Assembly: GCF_947241125.1 (NCBI RefSeq)
Contig: NZ_OX365700.1
Coordinates: 4,250,461 to 4,314,460 of the forward strand
Origin: Nitrospira tepida
GTDB taxonomy: Bacteria > Nitrospirota > Nitrospiria > Nitrospirales > Nitrospiraceae
DNA length: 64,000 bases
Direction of reading: 5' to 3'
Part shown: positions 32,562 through 41,773 of the stretch, piece after piece
How positions within the stretch are numbered: position 1 is the stretch's first letter
How the letters are laid out: every line of letters begins with the position of its first letter
Translations under genes and position numbers: made by a program
The notes under the pieces: model-generated
What the model saw: only the letters and a program-made list of their open reading frames with translations
Databases searched by the model: none
What the model was told of the DNA's origin: nothing

Positions 32562-34292
32562 ATGAACTGCCGGCGAGGCTTGACCATCGTGATGCAGTGG
32601 ACCCTGAGACAAACCCTGATCCTTCTCGCGGCTGCCTGGCTGTGCTCGATCGCCTCGACGGCCCACGCACAGACTCCGTCCCCGTCAACCGAGTCTCGCG
32701 ACAGCGCCCCGAGCCAGGGCGCACCGGTCATCTGGAATGGGTCGCGACTGTTCGTGATTCCCGCCCCATTAGGGTCTTTGACGGCGGAAGATCGCGCCGG
32801 AGCCGTCGCGGAACGATTGGCGCGCCTGGCGCAGGATCCGCTCTCCGCCTCGGCCGGGGTGGCCGTCAATCACGGCGAGCACTTCTCGGAAATCGTCGCC
32901 GGCACGACCATTATCGCGACCGTGACCGACGCCGACGCGCAGGCCCTGGGCCGGCCTCGCGTCCAACTTGCCGCACACTATGCGGAGATCGTCCGCGGAG
33001 CCGTCGGATCGTTGCCGGGCGGATTCGATCTGCATACGATCCTCGTCGACACCGGGTACGTCCTCTCCGCCACGGCCGTGTTTGTCGCGCTGCTGCTGGC
33101 GCTCGGCAGGCTGTTCCCGAAGGTGTACGAGCGCATCAGAGCCTGGAAAGGAGTCTACATCCGCTCGATCCGCATCCAGCGAGTCGAAGTCCTGTCGGCG
33201 GATAAATTGGTCGAACAGGTCGTGATGGCCGCGCGCGTCCTCCGGGGCCTGCTCACCCTGGTGCTGACCTACCTGTACCTCACCACGGTTCTCGGGGTCT
33301 TCGACCTCACCAGAGGACTGGCCGAGAAGCTCGTCGCCGCGGTCTTGGCCACGCTCCACGTGATCGGGACGGCGTTCATCGGCTACATCCCCGACCTGGT
33401 CTCCATCGCTGTGATCGTCTTCGTGACGCGGTATCTCATCAAGCTGATCCACCTGGTGTTCAACGGCATCGAGCGCGGCGCGATCCGGTTCCCCGGCTTC
33501 TATCGGGAATGGGCGCAGCCCACCTATCAGATCGTGCGGTTCCTGGTCATCGCCTTCGCGACCATCGCCATCTTTCCCTACATCCCGGGGTCGCGGTCCG
33601 AAGCGTTTCGCGGCGTGTCGGTCTTCCTCGGGATCTTGTTCTCTCTGAGTTCGGCGGGGGCCATCAGCAACGTGGTCGCGGGCGTGATCCTGACCTACAT
33701 GCGGCCGTTCCAGTTGGGCGATCGCGTCAAAATCGCCGATACCGTCGGCGACATCATCGAAAAGACGCTGTTGGTCACCAGAGTCCGGACCATCAAGAAC
33801 GTCGACATCACGATTCCGAATTCGCTCATCCTCGGAGCCCACATCATCAATTTCAGCTCGTCTTCGTTCAATCCGCCTCCGTTGATCCTCCACACGAGCG
33901 TCACCATCGGCTATGACGCGCCCTGGCGAACGGTGCATGAGCTGCTCAAGAAGGCGGCGGCCGCGACGCCGCATATTCTGAAGACACCCGAGCCCTTCGT
34001 GCTGCAAACCGCGCTCAACGACTTTTATGTCAGCTATGAGATCAACGCCTATACGGACGAACCCAACCTGATGGCGACCATCTATTCGGACCTGCATCAA
34101 CAGATTCAGGATACGTTCAACGAGGCAGGCCTCGAAATCATGTCGCCCCATTACACGCAGGTGCGCGACGGCAACAAGACCACCATCCCGGAAGAGTACC
34201 TGCCCAAGTCCTACCAGGCCCCCGCCTTCCGCATCCTGCCGTTCGATTTCCTGAAGACTCCGCCGGGAGCCTCTCGGGATCAGGCCCCATGA
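32562..34292 (+). CDS. MscS-family mechanosensitive channel
   Basis: 576 residues, with a signal peptide (TLILLAAAWLCSIASTAHAQ, about 16-35), an N-terminal periplasmic region to about 160, several membrane helices (about 165-370) and the MscS core. The pore helix and beta-domain read SSAGAISNVVAGVILTYMRP, then FQLGDRVKIADTVGDIIEKT, NVDITIPNSLILGAHIINFS and a C-terminal alpha/beta domain. The channel opens under membrane tension and releases solutes after hypo-osmotic shock. The large N-terminal extension is of the MscM/YbiO type. A TTATATA -10-like stretch lies about 40 bp before the ATG. ATG at 32592 is an alternative start. Confidence 0.9.
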   Translation: MNCRRGLTIVMQWTLRQTLILLAAAWLCSIASTAHAQTPSPSTESRDSAPSQGAPVIWNGSRLFVIPAPLGSLTAEDRAGAVAERLARLAQDPLSASAGVAVNHGEHFSEIVAGTTIIATVTDADAQALGRPRVQLAAHYAEIVRGAVGSLPGGFDLHTILVDTGYVLSATAVFVALLLALGRLFPKVYERIRAWKGVYIRSIRIQRVEVLSADKLVEQVVMAARVLRGLLTLVLTYLYLTTVLGVFDLTRGLAEKLVAAVLATLHVIGTAFIGYIPDLVSIAVIVFVTRYLIKLIHLVFNGIERGAIRFPGFYREWAQPTYQIVRFLVIAFATIAIFPYIPGSRSEAFRGVSVFLGILFSLSSAGAISNVVAGVILTYMRPFQLGDRVKIADTVGDIIEKTLLVTRVRTIKNVDITIPNSLILGAHIINFSSSSFNPPPLILHTSVTIGYDAPWRTVHELLKKAAAATPHILKTPEPFVLQTALNDFYVSYEINAYTDEPNLMATIYSDLHQQIQDTFNEAGLEIMSPHYTQVRDGNKTTIPEEYLPKSYQAPAFRILPFDFLKTPPGASRDQAP

Positions 34293-34479
34293 GAACCCAT
34301 CATCGGCACAACAGCCACGGAGCCGACGTGAGGCTGCTTCGTCGTCGTTCGTCATGCGGGGCGGGCATGGGGCCGGCGCCGGAACCCTCTTATGATGACC
34401 TTTGCCAGTCCGCTCGCATCGAAATTCAAGACTCCGTGCCCAATCCCCATCGGTCCGGCAGAGAGATAGGACGCCACCC

Positions 34480-34812
34480 ATGCCTTCCCTCGTCATCGCC
34501 CTGATCTTGCTCCTGGTCGCCGCGGCCTTCGCGCTCCAGAATACGGAAGTCGTGACGGTGCAATTTCTCCTGTGGGACTATCAAGCGTCCCTCGTCCTGA
34601 TCATCCTGGGAGCGACGCTGCTGGGGACGCTGCTCGCCTTTCTGGCCTCCATCGGCCCCCGCCTCCGGCGAGCCAAAGAGCTTCGGCGGCTCGAATCGCT
34701 CACGAAGAACCAGGAAGCCCGCATCCGGGAATTGGAAGCGCACCTGCAGCGGACGGCGCCCTCCGCGCAGCAGGCCGATTCGGGCGGTCGAGCCATGGAC
34801 GAGCGGGAATAG
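34480..34812 (+). CDS. LapA-domain (DUF1049) small membrane protein
   Basis: 110 residues from the ATG at 34480. Two transmembrane helices, VIALILLLVAAAFALQNTEV and SLVLIILGATLLGTLLAFLA, with the conserved QNTE and VTVQFLLW between them, define the LapA family. A cytoplasmic coiled tail follows (LRRAKELRRLESLTKNQEAR, about 70-100). E. coli LapA works with LapB to regulate lipopolysaccharide synthesis. No lapB is adjacent here. The gene lies 187 bp after the MscS gene and is convergent with the second pump. Confidence 0.87.
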   Translation: MPSLVIALILLLVAAAFALQNTEVVTVQFLLWDYQASLVLIILGATLLGTLLAFLASIGPRLRRAKELRRLESLTKNQEARIRELEAHLQRTAPSAQQADSGGRAMDERE

Positions 34813-34851
34813 CCTTTTGACGCGAGGAGGCTGTGATCGCCGGGCAGCCGG

Positions 34852-37800
34852 TCAGGAGGCGTGCGAATCCGCGACCGGCGCCGGCGGGGTTGACCGGCGT
34901 GTGGCATCCCGGGGTCGGCCGTTGCCCATCTCCTCGACCCAGCGGTAGAGCACCGGCAGGACGATCAGCGTCAGCAAGGTCGAGCTGACCAATCCGCCGA
35001 TTACGACCGTGGCCAACGGCCGCTGCACTTCCGAGCCGATGCCGGTGGCAAACGCCAAGGGAAGCAATCCTAACAGCGCGACGAGCGCGGTCATGAGGAC
35101 CGGACGGAGGCGCAGGAGGCAGCCGTTGATCACCGCCTCCTGGACATCGAGGCCGTCCTCCCGGAGCTTGTTCATATAGGAGACGAGCACGATCCCGTTG
35201 AGCACCGCCACGCCGAACAAATTGATGAAGCCGACAGAGGCCGGCACGCTCAGATATTCCCCGGTGGCCCAGAGGGCGACGATCCCTCCGATCATGGCAA
35301 AGGGCAGGTTCATGATGATCAGCGCCGCGTACCGCACCGAGTTGAACGAGGCAAACAAGAGCACGAAGATGATGCCGATCGTGATCGGCACGATGACCCT
35401 CAACCGGGCCATCGCCCGCTGCATGTTCTCGAACGACCCGCCCCACGTGATCTGGTAGCCCGGCGGCAGCTTGATCTCCCGGTCGATCTTGGCCTGCGCC
35501 TCCGCCACGATGCCCTCGATATCGCGGCCCAAGGTGTTGAATCCGATGTAGATCCGCCGTTGGAGTCCTTCCCGGCTGATCAGCGCCGGCCCTTCCGTCA
35601 GTTCGACACGGGCGAGGTCGCCCAGCGGGATCAAGGCGCCGGACGCGCTCGTGAGCAGGATGTTGCTGATATCCTCCACGCTGTCCCGGTACTGCTCCGG
35701 ATAGCGCAGGATCAAATCGAACCGGCGTTGCCCCTCATAGACTCTCGTCGCCGGCTCGGCGCCGATCGCCGTCGTGATGATCTCCCGGATGTGGGCGACG
35801 TTGATGCCGTGGCGCGCGATCTTCCCGCGATCAATGTCGATGGTCAGATAGGCCTGCCCGAACAACTGCTCTACCCTCACGTCCTGAACGCCCTTCACGG
35901 ACTTCATGATCTCTTGGATCCGATCGGCCGTGCTGCGCAGCACGGTCAAATCCTCGCCCAGGACCTTGACGGTGGCCTCGGACCGCACCCCCGAGAGCAG
36001 TTCGTCCACCCGCTGTTGGATGGGCTGGCTCATGAGGAAGTTGGCGCCCGGCACCCGCTCCAGCCGCTTGCGGATCGCGTCGTCCAGCTCCGGCTTGGTC
36101 TTCGCGGTCACCCACTCGTCCATCGGCTTCAACGTGACGACAGGGTCGCTGGCATTCGGCTCCTGGGGATCGTTCCCCAACTCGGACCGTCCGATCTTGG
36201 AGACGACCTTCCGCACTTCCGGGAACTCCAGCACCGCCTTCTGCATGTCCTTCTCGATCTCGATGGATTTCTGGAGCGAAATGCTGGGCAGCCGGATCGT
36301 CTGGGGCGTCAGGGCCGCTTCGTTGAGGATCGGGATGAACTCGCCTCCCAGGAACGGAAACAGAAGCAGGCTGGCGGCCAGCAGCCCGATCGCGATGGCC
36401 AGGACCGCCACCCGGTGCCCCAAGGCCCAGTACAGCGTCGGCAGGTAGAGGCGTTTGGTCCACCTGATCAAGAACGTGTCTTCTTCGCTGCCTTGCTTCA
36501 TGACCATCGAGCACAACACGGGGGAGAGCGTGAGCGACAGGATCAACGACACCAACAGCGCGATCATGATCGTGTAGGCCAGCGGGTGAAACATCTTCCC
36601 CTCCATCCCTTCCAGGGATAGAATGGGTAGAAACACGATAATGATGATGAGAATGCCGAAGATCACCGGCTGGCCGACTTCCTTCACGGCTTGGATGACG
36701 AGCGCCCTCCGGTCCAGATGGTCACCCTTGTGCTCCGACATGAGACGATAGACATTCTCGACGACCACGACCGACCCGTCCACCATCATCCCGATCGCGA
36801 TGACCAGCCCGCCCAGCGACATCAAATTGGCGGTCAATCCCACCTGACCCATCACGATGAAGGTGACCAGCGGCGTGACGATCAAGGTCGCGGTGACGAT
36901 CAGGGCGCTGCGCACATTCCCCAGGAACAGAAAGAGGATCACGACGACCAGGACGATGCCTTCCAACAGGGCCTTGTAGACCGTCTTTAGCGCGGCGGTG
37001 ATCAACTCGATGCGGTCGTAAAACGGCACGATGCGCAGCCCGTTGGGGAGGAGATTCGCCTTGTGAATGGCGTCCACCTTCGCCTTGACGTCCTGCACCA
37101 CTTCACGGGCGTTGCCGCCCCTCAGCATCAGCACGATGCCCGTCACCACTTCCCGGTCCCCGTTGAGAACGGCGGCGCCGTGCCGGACCGCATGGCCGAC
37201 ACGGACCTGCGCCACATCCCGCACGTACACCGGGGTCCCGCGGACCTCCTTGACGACGATGTTCTCGATGTCCGCAAGGGCCTTGATCAGCCCGACTCCC
37301 CGGACGATGTATTTTTCCGCATCCTTTTCGAGGATGTTCCCTCCGGCGTTTGCGTTGTTCTTGGCGACGGCATCGAACACGTCATGCAGCGCCAAGTCGT
37401 ATTTTCGCAACAGGCCCGGCTCCACCATGACCTGATACTGTTTGACGAACCCGCCCAGCGAATTGACTTCCACGACGTCGCGCGTGCCTTTCAAAAGCGG
37501 CCGGACCACCCAATCCTGGAGCGTTCGCCGCTCCATGAGCTCCTGCTCGGTGAGCACGTAGCCTTCGTCGTTGTCCCTCGGGCCTTCCAGGTAGTACTGA
37601 AACACCTCCCCAAGCCCGGTGCTGTTGGGCACGATTTGCGAGACGGACCCGGGGGGCAACAGTTCCTGCACTTCGAGGATTCGTTCGAGGACGACCTGCC
37701 TGGCCAGATAGATATCAACGCGGTCTTCGAAGATGACATCGATCAGCGAGACGCCGACCTTGGAGAGGGAGCGGATTTCGACCAGACCCGGCGCCCCCGT

Positions 37801-38019
37801 CAACTGAAGTTCGAGCGGAAACGTCACGAACCGCTCGATCTCCGCCGGCGACAGCCCCGGCGCTTTGGTCACGACCTGCACCCAAACATTGGTCACGTCG
37901 GGAAAGGCGTCGATGGCGATGGTGCGGAATGCGTACAGTCCGCCGGCCGTGAGCACGCAGGCCAGGGTGACGACCAGAACCCGCTGACGAAGCGAGAGAT
38001 CTAACAGGGAGGCGAGCAT
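34852..38019 (-). CDS. Heavy-metal-efflux RND pump, second copy (CusA/CzcA family)
   Basis: 1055 residues from the ATG at 38019, 4 bp after the adaptor stop. Family blocks are SLRQRVLVVTLACVLTAGG, AIDAFPDVTNVWVQ, RFVTFPLELQLTGAPGLVEI, and TM4 VIAIGMMVDGSVVVVENVYR with the proton-relay Asp and Glu. Periplasmic porter regions carry FLMSQPIQQRVDELLSGVRS, and the C-terminal helices include FINLFGVAVLNGIVLVSYMN. It is the last gene of a five-gene operon (41441 down to 34852). Unlike the first pump it has no extra acidic residue in TM4, so the two may export different metals. Confidence 0.93.
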   Translation of the reverse strand: MLASLLDLSLRQRVLVVTLACVLTAGGLYAFRTIAIDAFPDVTNVWVQVVTKAPGLSPAEIERFVTFPLELQLTGAPGLVEIRSLSKVGVSLIDVIFEDRVDIYLARQVVLERILEVQELLPPGSVSQIVPNSTGLGEVFQYYLEGPRDNDEGYVLTEQELMERRTLQDWVVRPLLKGTRDVVEVNSLGGFVKQYQVMVEPGLLRKYDLALHDVFDAVAKNNANAGGNILEKDAEKYIVRGVGLIKALADIENIVVKEVRGTPVYVRDVAQVRVGHAVRHGAAVLNGDREVVTGIVLMLRGGNAREVVQDVKAKVDAIHKANLLPNGLRIVPFYDRIELITAALKTVYKALLEGIVLVVVILFLFLGNVRSALIVTATLIVTPLVTFIVMGQVGLTANLMSLGGLVIAIGMMVDGSVVVVENVYRLMSEHKGDHLDRRALVIQAVKEVGQPVIFGILIIIIVFLPILSLEGMEGKMFHPLAYTIMIALLVSLILSLTLSPVLCSMVMKQGSEEDTFLIRWTKRLYLPTLYWALGHRVAVLAIAIGLLAASLLLFPFLGGEFIPILNEAALTPQTIRLPSISLQKSIEIEKDMQKAVLEFPEVRKVVSKIGRSELGNDPQEPNASDPVVTLKPMDEWVTAKTKPELDDAIRKRLERVPGANFLMSQPIQQRVDELLSGVRSEATVKVLGEDLTVLRSTADRIQEIMKSVKGVQDVRVEQLFGQAYLTIDIDRGKIARHGINVAHIREIITTAIGAEPATRVYEGQRRFDLILRYPEQYRDSVEDISNILLTSASGALIPLGDLARVELTEGPALISREGLQRRIYIGFNTLGRDIEGIVAEAQAKIDREIKLPPGYQITWGGSFENMQRAMARLRVIVPITIGIIFVLLFASFNSVRYAALIIMNLPFAMIGGIVALWATGEYLSVPASVGFINLFGVAVLNGIVLVSYMNKLREDGLDVQEAVINGCLLRLRPVLMTALVALLGLLPLAFATGIGSEVQRPLATVVIGGLVSSTLLTLIVLPVLYRWVEEMGNGRPRDATRRSTPPAPVADSHAS

Positions 38020-38023
38020 CTCG

Positions 38024-39226
38024 TTAGATCTGTTCTCCGAGCAGTTCCGACTTAAGAACAAATGCGCCCTTGGTCACCACCGCTTCGCCTTCCAGGAGCC
38101 CGTCCAGGACCTTGACCATCTGCCCGTCGGATTCGCCCAACTTGACCTCTCGCAGCTCGAAGGTGTGGGGATCGCGCTGCACAAACAGGAATTTTCGTTC
38201 CCGGTCCCGCTGAATCGCGCTTTCCGGCACGGCCAGGACGTCCTTCTCCGGCGCAGAATAGACCCGGATCGTCGCATACATTTCCGGCTTGAGCTTCCGC
38301 TCGGGGTTGGGCAGCTCCAGGCGGAGGTTCATCGTGCGGGTCTTGGCGTCGAGCACGTCCCCGACATAGGTGACTTTCCCGTGAAAGACCTCATCCGGAT
38401 AGGCATTGACCAGCACCTCGACCAACTGGCTCGGGCCGGAAGAGCCGCTGGGTTTGATGAATGGAATATCTTTCTCCGGAATGTTGGCCAACACCCACAC
38501 GTCCGACAGGTCGGCCACGGTAAAGAGTTTCTCGGTGACCTCGACCACCTCCCCCTTCGTGAGGTTGCGCGCGATCACCCGTGAATCAAATGGCGCCGTG
38601 ATCGGCACATACGATCGGATCTTCTGCTCACGGTCGAGGTGCTGGATTTCCTCCTCGGTCATGCCGAGCAGCCGCAGCCGATCCTGCGCCTCGCGCTCTT
38701 CCGCACGCAGGCTGATCATCTCCCCTTCGCGGCGCTGGGCTTCGGCCAAGCCGATCACTTTTTCTTCAAGCAGGGTCCGCGCGCGCTGATAGGAACGTTC
38801 GGCCACGTACAGTTTGGCTTTCGCCTTGAGATAGGACGACTGCGCCATGCCGAGCTCCGCGCTGTAGAGAATGGCAAGCAGGGCCCCGGACTTCACCTCC
38901 TGCCCCAGATCGACGTACACGTCCACCACACGCCCGCGCACGAGCGTGGTGATGTTGGCCAAGGCATGCTCGTTCGGCACCACCGTGCCGGGGAAGCTCC
39001 GCACCGTGCGGAACTCGGATCGCACGACCGGTTCCACCTGGATGCCGGCGCTCTGCATCTCTTCGTCGGTGACGCGAATGACGCCCGGCTGCGCCTTCTT
39101 GTCCTCCACCGCCGCGCCGGTGGCCTGATTCGGTCCCTTTGCGTCGCAGCCAGCCAACAGCAGCAGCCCGGAAACCACCGCGGCCCGCAGACTCCACGTT
39201 CGCGCGATCTGATCCATGTTGGTCAT
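38024..39226 (-). CDS. RND efflux periplasmic adaptor, second copy (lipoprotein)
   Basis: 400 residues. The lipobox LLAGC (Cys about 28) follows AAVVSGLLLL. Domain order is as in CusB: TLVRGRVVDVYVDLGQEVKS, hairpin helices (ERSYQRARTLLEEKVIGLAE, about 140-175), ITAPFDSRVIARNLTKGEVV, LFTVADLSDVWVLANIPEKD, and the closing domain with VLAVPESAIQRDRERKFLFV. About half of the residues agree with the first adaptor by eye. It bridges the CusA-type pump encoded downstream and the TolC-type channel encoded upstream, both within 20 bp. Confidence 0.92.
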   Translation of the reverse strand: MTNMDQIARTWSLRAAVVSGLLLLAGCDAKGPNQATGAAVEDKKAQPGVIRVTDEEMQSAGIQVEPVVRSEFRTVRSFPGTVVPNEHALANITTLVRGRVVDVYVDLGQEVKSGALLAILYSAELGMAQSSYLKAKAKLYVAERSYQRARTLLEEKVIGLAEAQRREGEMISLRAEEREAQDRLRLLGMTEEEIQHLDREQKIRSYVPITAPFDSRVIARNLTKGEVVEVTEKLFTVADLSDVWVLANIPEKDIPFIKPSGSSGPSQLVEVLVNAYPDEVFHGKVTYVGDVLDAKTRTMNLRLELPNPERKLKPEMYATIRVYSAPEKDVLAVPESAIQRDRERKFLFVQRDPHTFELREVKLGESDGQMVKVLDGLLEGEAVVTKGAFVLKSELLGEQI

Positions 39227-39243
39227 AGGTGCTCCGTTCGCGC

Positions 39244-40497
39244 TTAGAGCGGCCCGCCGATCGACCGTTCCAAGCGCGTCAGCGAAATGGACAGATCGTA
39301 CCGGGCCTGCGTGTAATCGAAGAGAATCTGCCGCTGGACCCGCTGCGCATCCAGCACTTCGAGCAGGCTCGCCGCGCCCTGCCGGAAGCTGAACTGCGCG
39401 ATGCGCAACGCTTCTTCCGCCTGTTTCAGCAATCCCTCTTCGAAGACGCGAATCAGCTCGGCCGTCGTCTGCACGTCCTGATAATGCAGATTCACCGCCC
39501 GAAGCAGCTCATTGCGCATCCGGAGCAGTTCGGCCTCCTGCTGGCGCCGGACGCCGAGCGCGCTGGCGATCTCGCCCTTGCGCTGATACCAGATCGGCAC
39601 CGGCACGCTGAGGTTCGCGGTCACCGCCTCCCGCCCGATTTCTCGCCAATAGCCTCCGCCGACGGTCACGTTGGGAACCCGAGCCTGCCGCTCGAAGTCA
39701 ACGGTGTAGTCGGCCCGCTCCACGAGCCTGGCCAACCGATTGAGCGAGGGATGGTTCTTCAACATGTTCGCCACCAGGTCCTCGAGGTGGAGTTCGCTCG
39801 GGATCGGCCGAAAGTCCCCCTTGATGGTATACACCCGCCCCAGCGCACCGACAGTCAGAGTGTCCAACGCCACCCTGGTGGCGCGGACGGTATTGCGAGC
39901 CCGCGTGACCACCTGGTTGGCCTTTAAGACTTCCACCTGCGCCTTGATGGCTTCAAACTGCGGCGCCTCGCCGAGCCGCACCCTCGTATTGACGATCCGC
40001 TTGACGTCCTCCACGATGGCCAGGTTCTGCTGAGCGAGCTCGGCCTGTCGCTGGGCGAACAACAACTCGTCGAAGGCGATCCTCACCTCGGCCATGAGGT
40101 TCAACTGCTTCTCCGAAAATCCGGCGCCGGCCCCGGCAAAGCCCGCGTCTGCGGCCCGCTGCCGCGCGGCGCGCTTGGCCGGCCACTCCAATGGCTGTCC
40201 GACGGTCACGGCATATTCGGTCAGCTCCACCCCCAGGCTGGGGTCTCGGATGGCGCCCCGTCCGCTTTGCCCGTACAGGGTCGGATTCGGATAGGCCCCG
40301 GCGGCGATCTGCTGCCCTTGCGATTGATCGATGAGCCCTTGCGCCTCGGTCATGACGGGATTCCGTTCCAGCGCCAGTTGGATGACCGTATCGAGTTCAT
40401 AGGAAGGGATGTCGCCCTCCTTGGCCTGGAGCGACGTCCCGATCATGAGTTGAGCCCCCAAACACAATGCAAGCGCGAGTCTGCTGTGACGAGCCAT
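39244..40497 (-). CDS. TolC-family outer-membrane channel (CusC/CzcC-like)
   Basis: 417 residues from the ATG at 40497, with GAGGAGA upstream. A signal peptide (RLALALCLGAQLMIGTSLQA) is followed by the duplicated TolC helical/strand pattern: LDTVIQLALERNPVMTEAQG, RIAFDELLFAQRQAELAQQN, VRLGEAPQFEAIKAQVEVLK and NLSVPVPIWYQRKGEIASAL, then FRQGAASLLEVLDAQRVQRQ. The NP near the start and the G-A-x-x-(L/F) turns mark the family. It forms the exit duct for the efflux complex. It is the only such channel in the window, so it may also serve the first pump. Confidence 0.93.
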   Translation of the reverse strand: MARHSRLALALCLGAQLMIGTSLQAKEGDIPSYELDTVIQLALERNPVMTEAQGLIDQSQGQQIAAGAYPNPTLYGQSGRGAIRDPSLGVELTEYAVTVGQPLEWPAKRAARQRAADAGFAGAGAGFSEKQLNLMAEVRIAFDELLFAQRQAELAQQNLAIVEDVKRIVNTRVRLGEAPQFEAIKAQVEVLKANQVVTRARNTVRATRVALDTLTVGALGRVYTIKGDFRPIPSELHLEDLVANMLKNHPSLNRLARLVERADYTVDFERQARVPNVTVGGGYWREIGREAVTANLSVPVPIWYQRKGEIASALGVRRQQEAELLRMRNELLRAVNLHYQDVQTTAELIRVFEEGLLKQAEEALRIAQFSFRQGAASLLEVLDAQRVQRQILFDYTQARYDLSISLTRLERSIGGPL

Positions 40498-40541
40498 GTG
40501 TCTTCTCCTCTGCGAGAACCGGATCCCTACCGGACATCGCG

Positions 40542-40976
40542 TCATCCCGGTCCTCCGGAATCGTTGGGTTTCTCCATTACCCGAATCGTCGCCGTCGGGC
40601 TGATCTGTCCTCTGACATCGTCGGCATCCATCCACACGTTGAAACGCAGGGTGCGGGCGCGCGACAAACAGAGGCTCACATAATCCCGCGGCTTGATCGT
40701 GACGAACTCGCGCGGCAGCCCCAGCCAGGAGAACCCCTTCCCGCACCCGGGCGAGGTCCAGTCTTCGTTGCCGAGCAGGCCGATCCGCACCGGTTCCGGC
40801 CGAAGATTCTGCCACCGCACTTCGTCTCCGACCGTCGCGTAGAGCACCAAGGGTTCGACCGTCTCCCGAATCTGGATATACCGCACAGGCCGTTCAGGTT
40901 CAGGCGACCGGCCGGCCGCGCAGCCCCACAGGCTCAGCGCGACCGATCCCGCCGCTATGATTGTTCTGAATCTCAT
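40542..40976 (-). CDS. Cupredoxin-like lipoprotein without metal ligands
   Basis: 144 residues from the ATG at 40976, with GGGGAA upstream. The lipobox is SLWGC. The mature domain has Greek-key strands: VRYIQIRETVEPLVLYATVG, DEVRWQNLRPEPVRIGLLG, GKGFSWLGLPREFVTIKPRD, YVSLCLSRARTLRFNVW. This resembles plastocyanin-like folds. However, the protein contains no histidine, and only two mature cysteines besides the lipidated one, so it cannot form a type 1 copper site. It may hold metal by Cys or act as a structural accessory of the pump. It starts 159 bp after the 41136 gene and ends 44 bp before the channel gene. Confidence 0.6.
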   Translation of the reverse strand: MRFRTIIAAGSVALSLWGCAAGRSPEPERPVRYIQIRETVEPLVLYATVGDEVRWQNLRPEPVRIGLLGNEDWTSPGCGKGFSWLGLPREFVTIKPRDYVSLCLSRARTLRFNVWMDADDVRGQISPTATIRVMEKPNDSGGPG

Positions 40977-41135
40977 CAGACATTCCCCATGCATCACCGT
41001 TGACGTTCGATCGGCATCTCCGTGGCCAGAAGATGGCGGTTGCAAGATACGCCGGCCTCGGAGGCAGGCGGCTCCTCACGATCGACGCCCGCCGCCCATT
41101 AACGGCAGCCCCGCGTCGTCCCGCCAGCTGGTCGA

Positions 41136-41441
41136 TTAGCTGAGCTGTAACGGAGAAGGTGGACGGAACAGGGAATGGTCGAGCAGCAGGAGGGGAATTG
41201 TCCCCATGTCCTGGACACGCAAGCGCGCCATGGGACCCGCATCCACGACGTCGCGGGGAGAGCCCAACACATCCTCGAACAACGATTCCGATGAATCGTA
41301 ATCCGGCTCCAAGTCCCAAAACGCGATCGGCATCCCGAGGGTCTGTGCGGCGGCGCCCAGACAGAGGATCCCGATGCAAAACAACGCCGTGGCGGCGAGC
41401 AGGCTCCGAGATCGGTAGTGATGCTGTAACAGGGAGATCAT
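41136..41441 (-). CDS. Small exported protein leading the metal-efflux operon
   Basis: 101 residues. The N-terminus RSRSLLAATALFCIGILCLG ending in AAAQT is a signal peptide. The mature protein of about 65 residues is acidic (FWDLEPDYDSSESLFEDVLG) and ends in the hydrophobic LLLLDHSLFRPPSPLQLS. No known family is recognised. Being the first gene behind a good sigma-70-type promoter, 7-8 nt from the predicted transcript start, it could be a small metal-binding or sensing component, although only Asp/Glu and one mature His are available as ligands. Confidence 0.6.
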   Translation of the reverse strand: MISLLQHHYRSRSLLAATALFCIGILCLGAAAQTLGMPIAFWDLEPDYDSSESLFEDVLGSPRDVVDAGPMARLRVQDMGTIPLLLLDHSLFRPPSPLQLS

Positions 41442-41455
41442 GCGATTCGGGCCTC

Positions 41456-41485
41456 ATAGTACGTGCTCCGCGGGAGAACTGTCAA
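41456..41485 (-). promoter_or_regulatory. Promoter of the five-gene metal-efflux operon
   Basis: On the minus strand TTGACA (41480-41485), an 18-bp spacer, and TACTAT (41456-41461). The spacer contains an interrupted dyad, CTCC-N3-GGAG. A slightly long spacer with a dyad between the boxes recalls MerR-type (CueR/ZntR) metal-regulated promoters, although those have 19-20 bp. The start codon at 41441 is 14 nt from the -10 box. Confidence 0.6.
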
Positions 41486-41773
41486 TTTCCCGAGCCGAAC
41501 TGCGCCGTCCGCACTGTTTCTCCCCTCAATGCCGCCGTCTCCGATGAGCAAACACGGTGCCAACCGAGTACCGCAGCGCCAATCAACCGTCACGTTTCAA
41601 TGGACTGCAAGGATGGCTCACAGCGCGCCGCCGCACAGACCGGCCCGGAAAGACCTTCTGCCGATGGAGAGGGCTCCTTCGATCGAACAGGGCCGAAACC
41701 GTGAATCATAACGGTGCGCCACGATCATTCACGGGATGCGAGGCCGGCGGCACCGAACGGACCAGCCTCGGCC
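41486..41773. other. Intergenic region between the efflux operon and GlgB
   Basis: No convincing gene. On the GlgB side, CCGTGAAT (41699-41706) and ATTCACGG (41727-41734) form an 8-bp inverted repeat with a 20-nt loop, downstream of the glgB stop. It is a weak terminator candidate without a U-run. Confidence 0.4.

Noticed and set aside
41699-41734. Intrinsic terminator after glgB
   Set aside because: The 8-bp arms have a 20-nt loop and no following U-tract, too weak to call.
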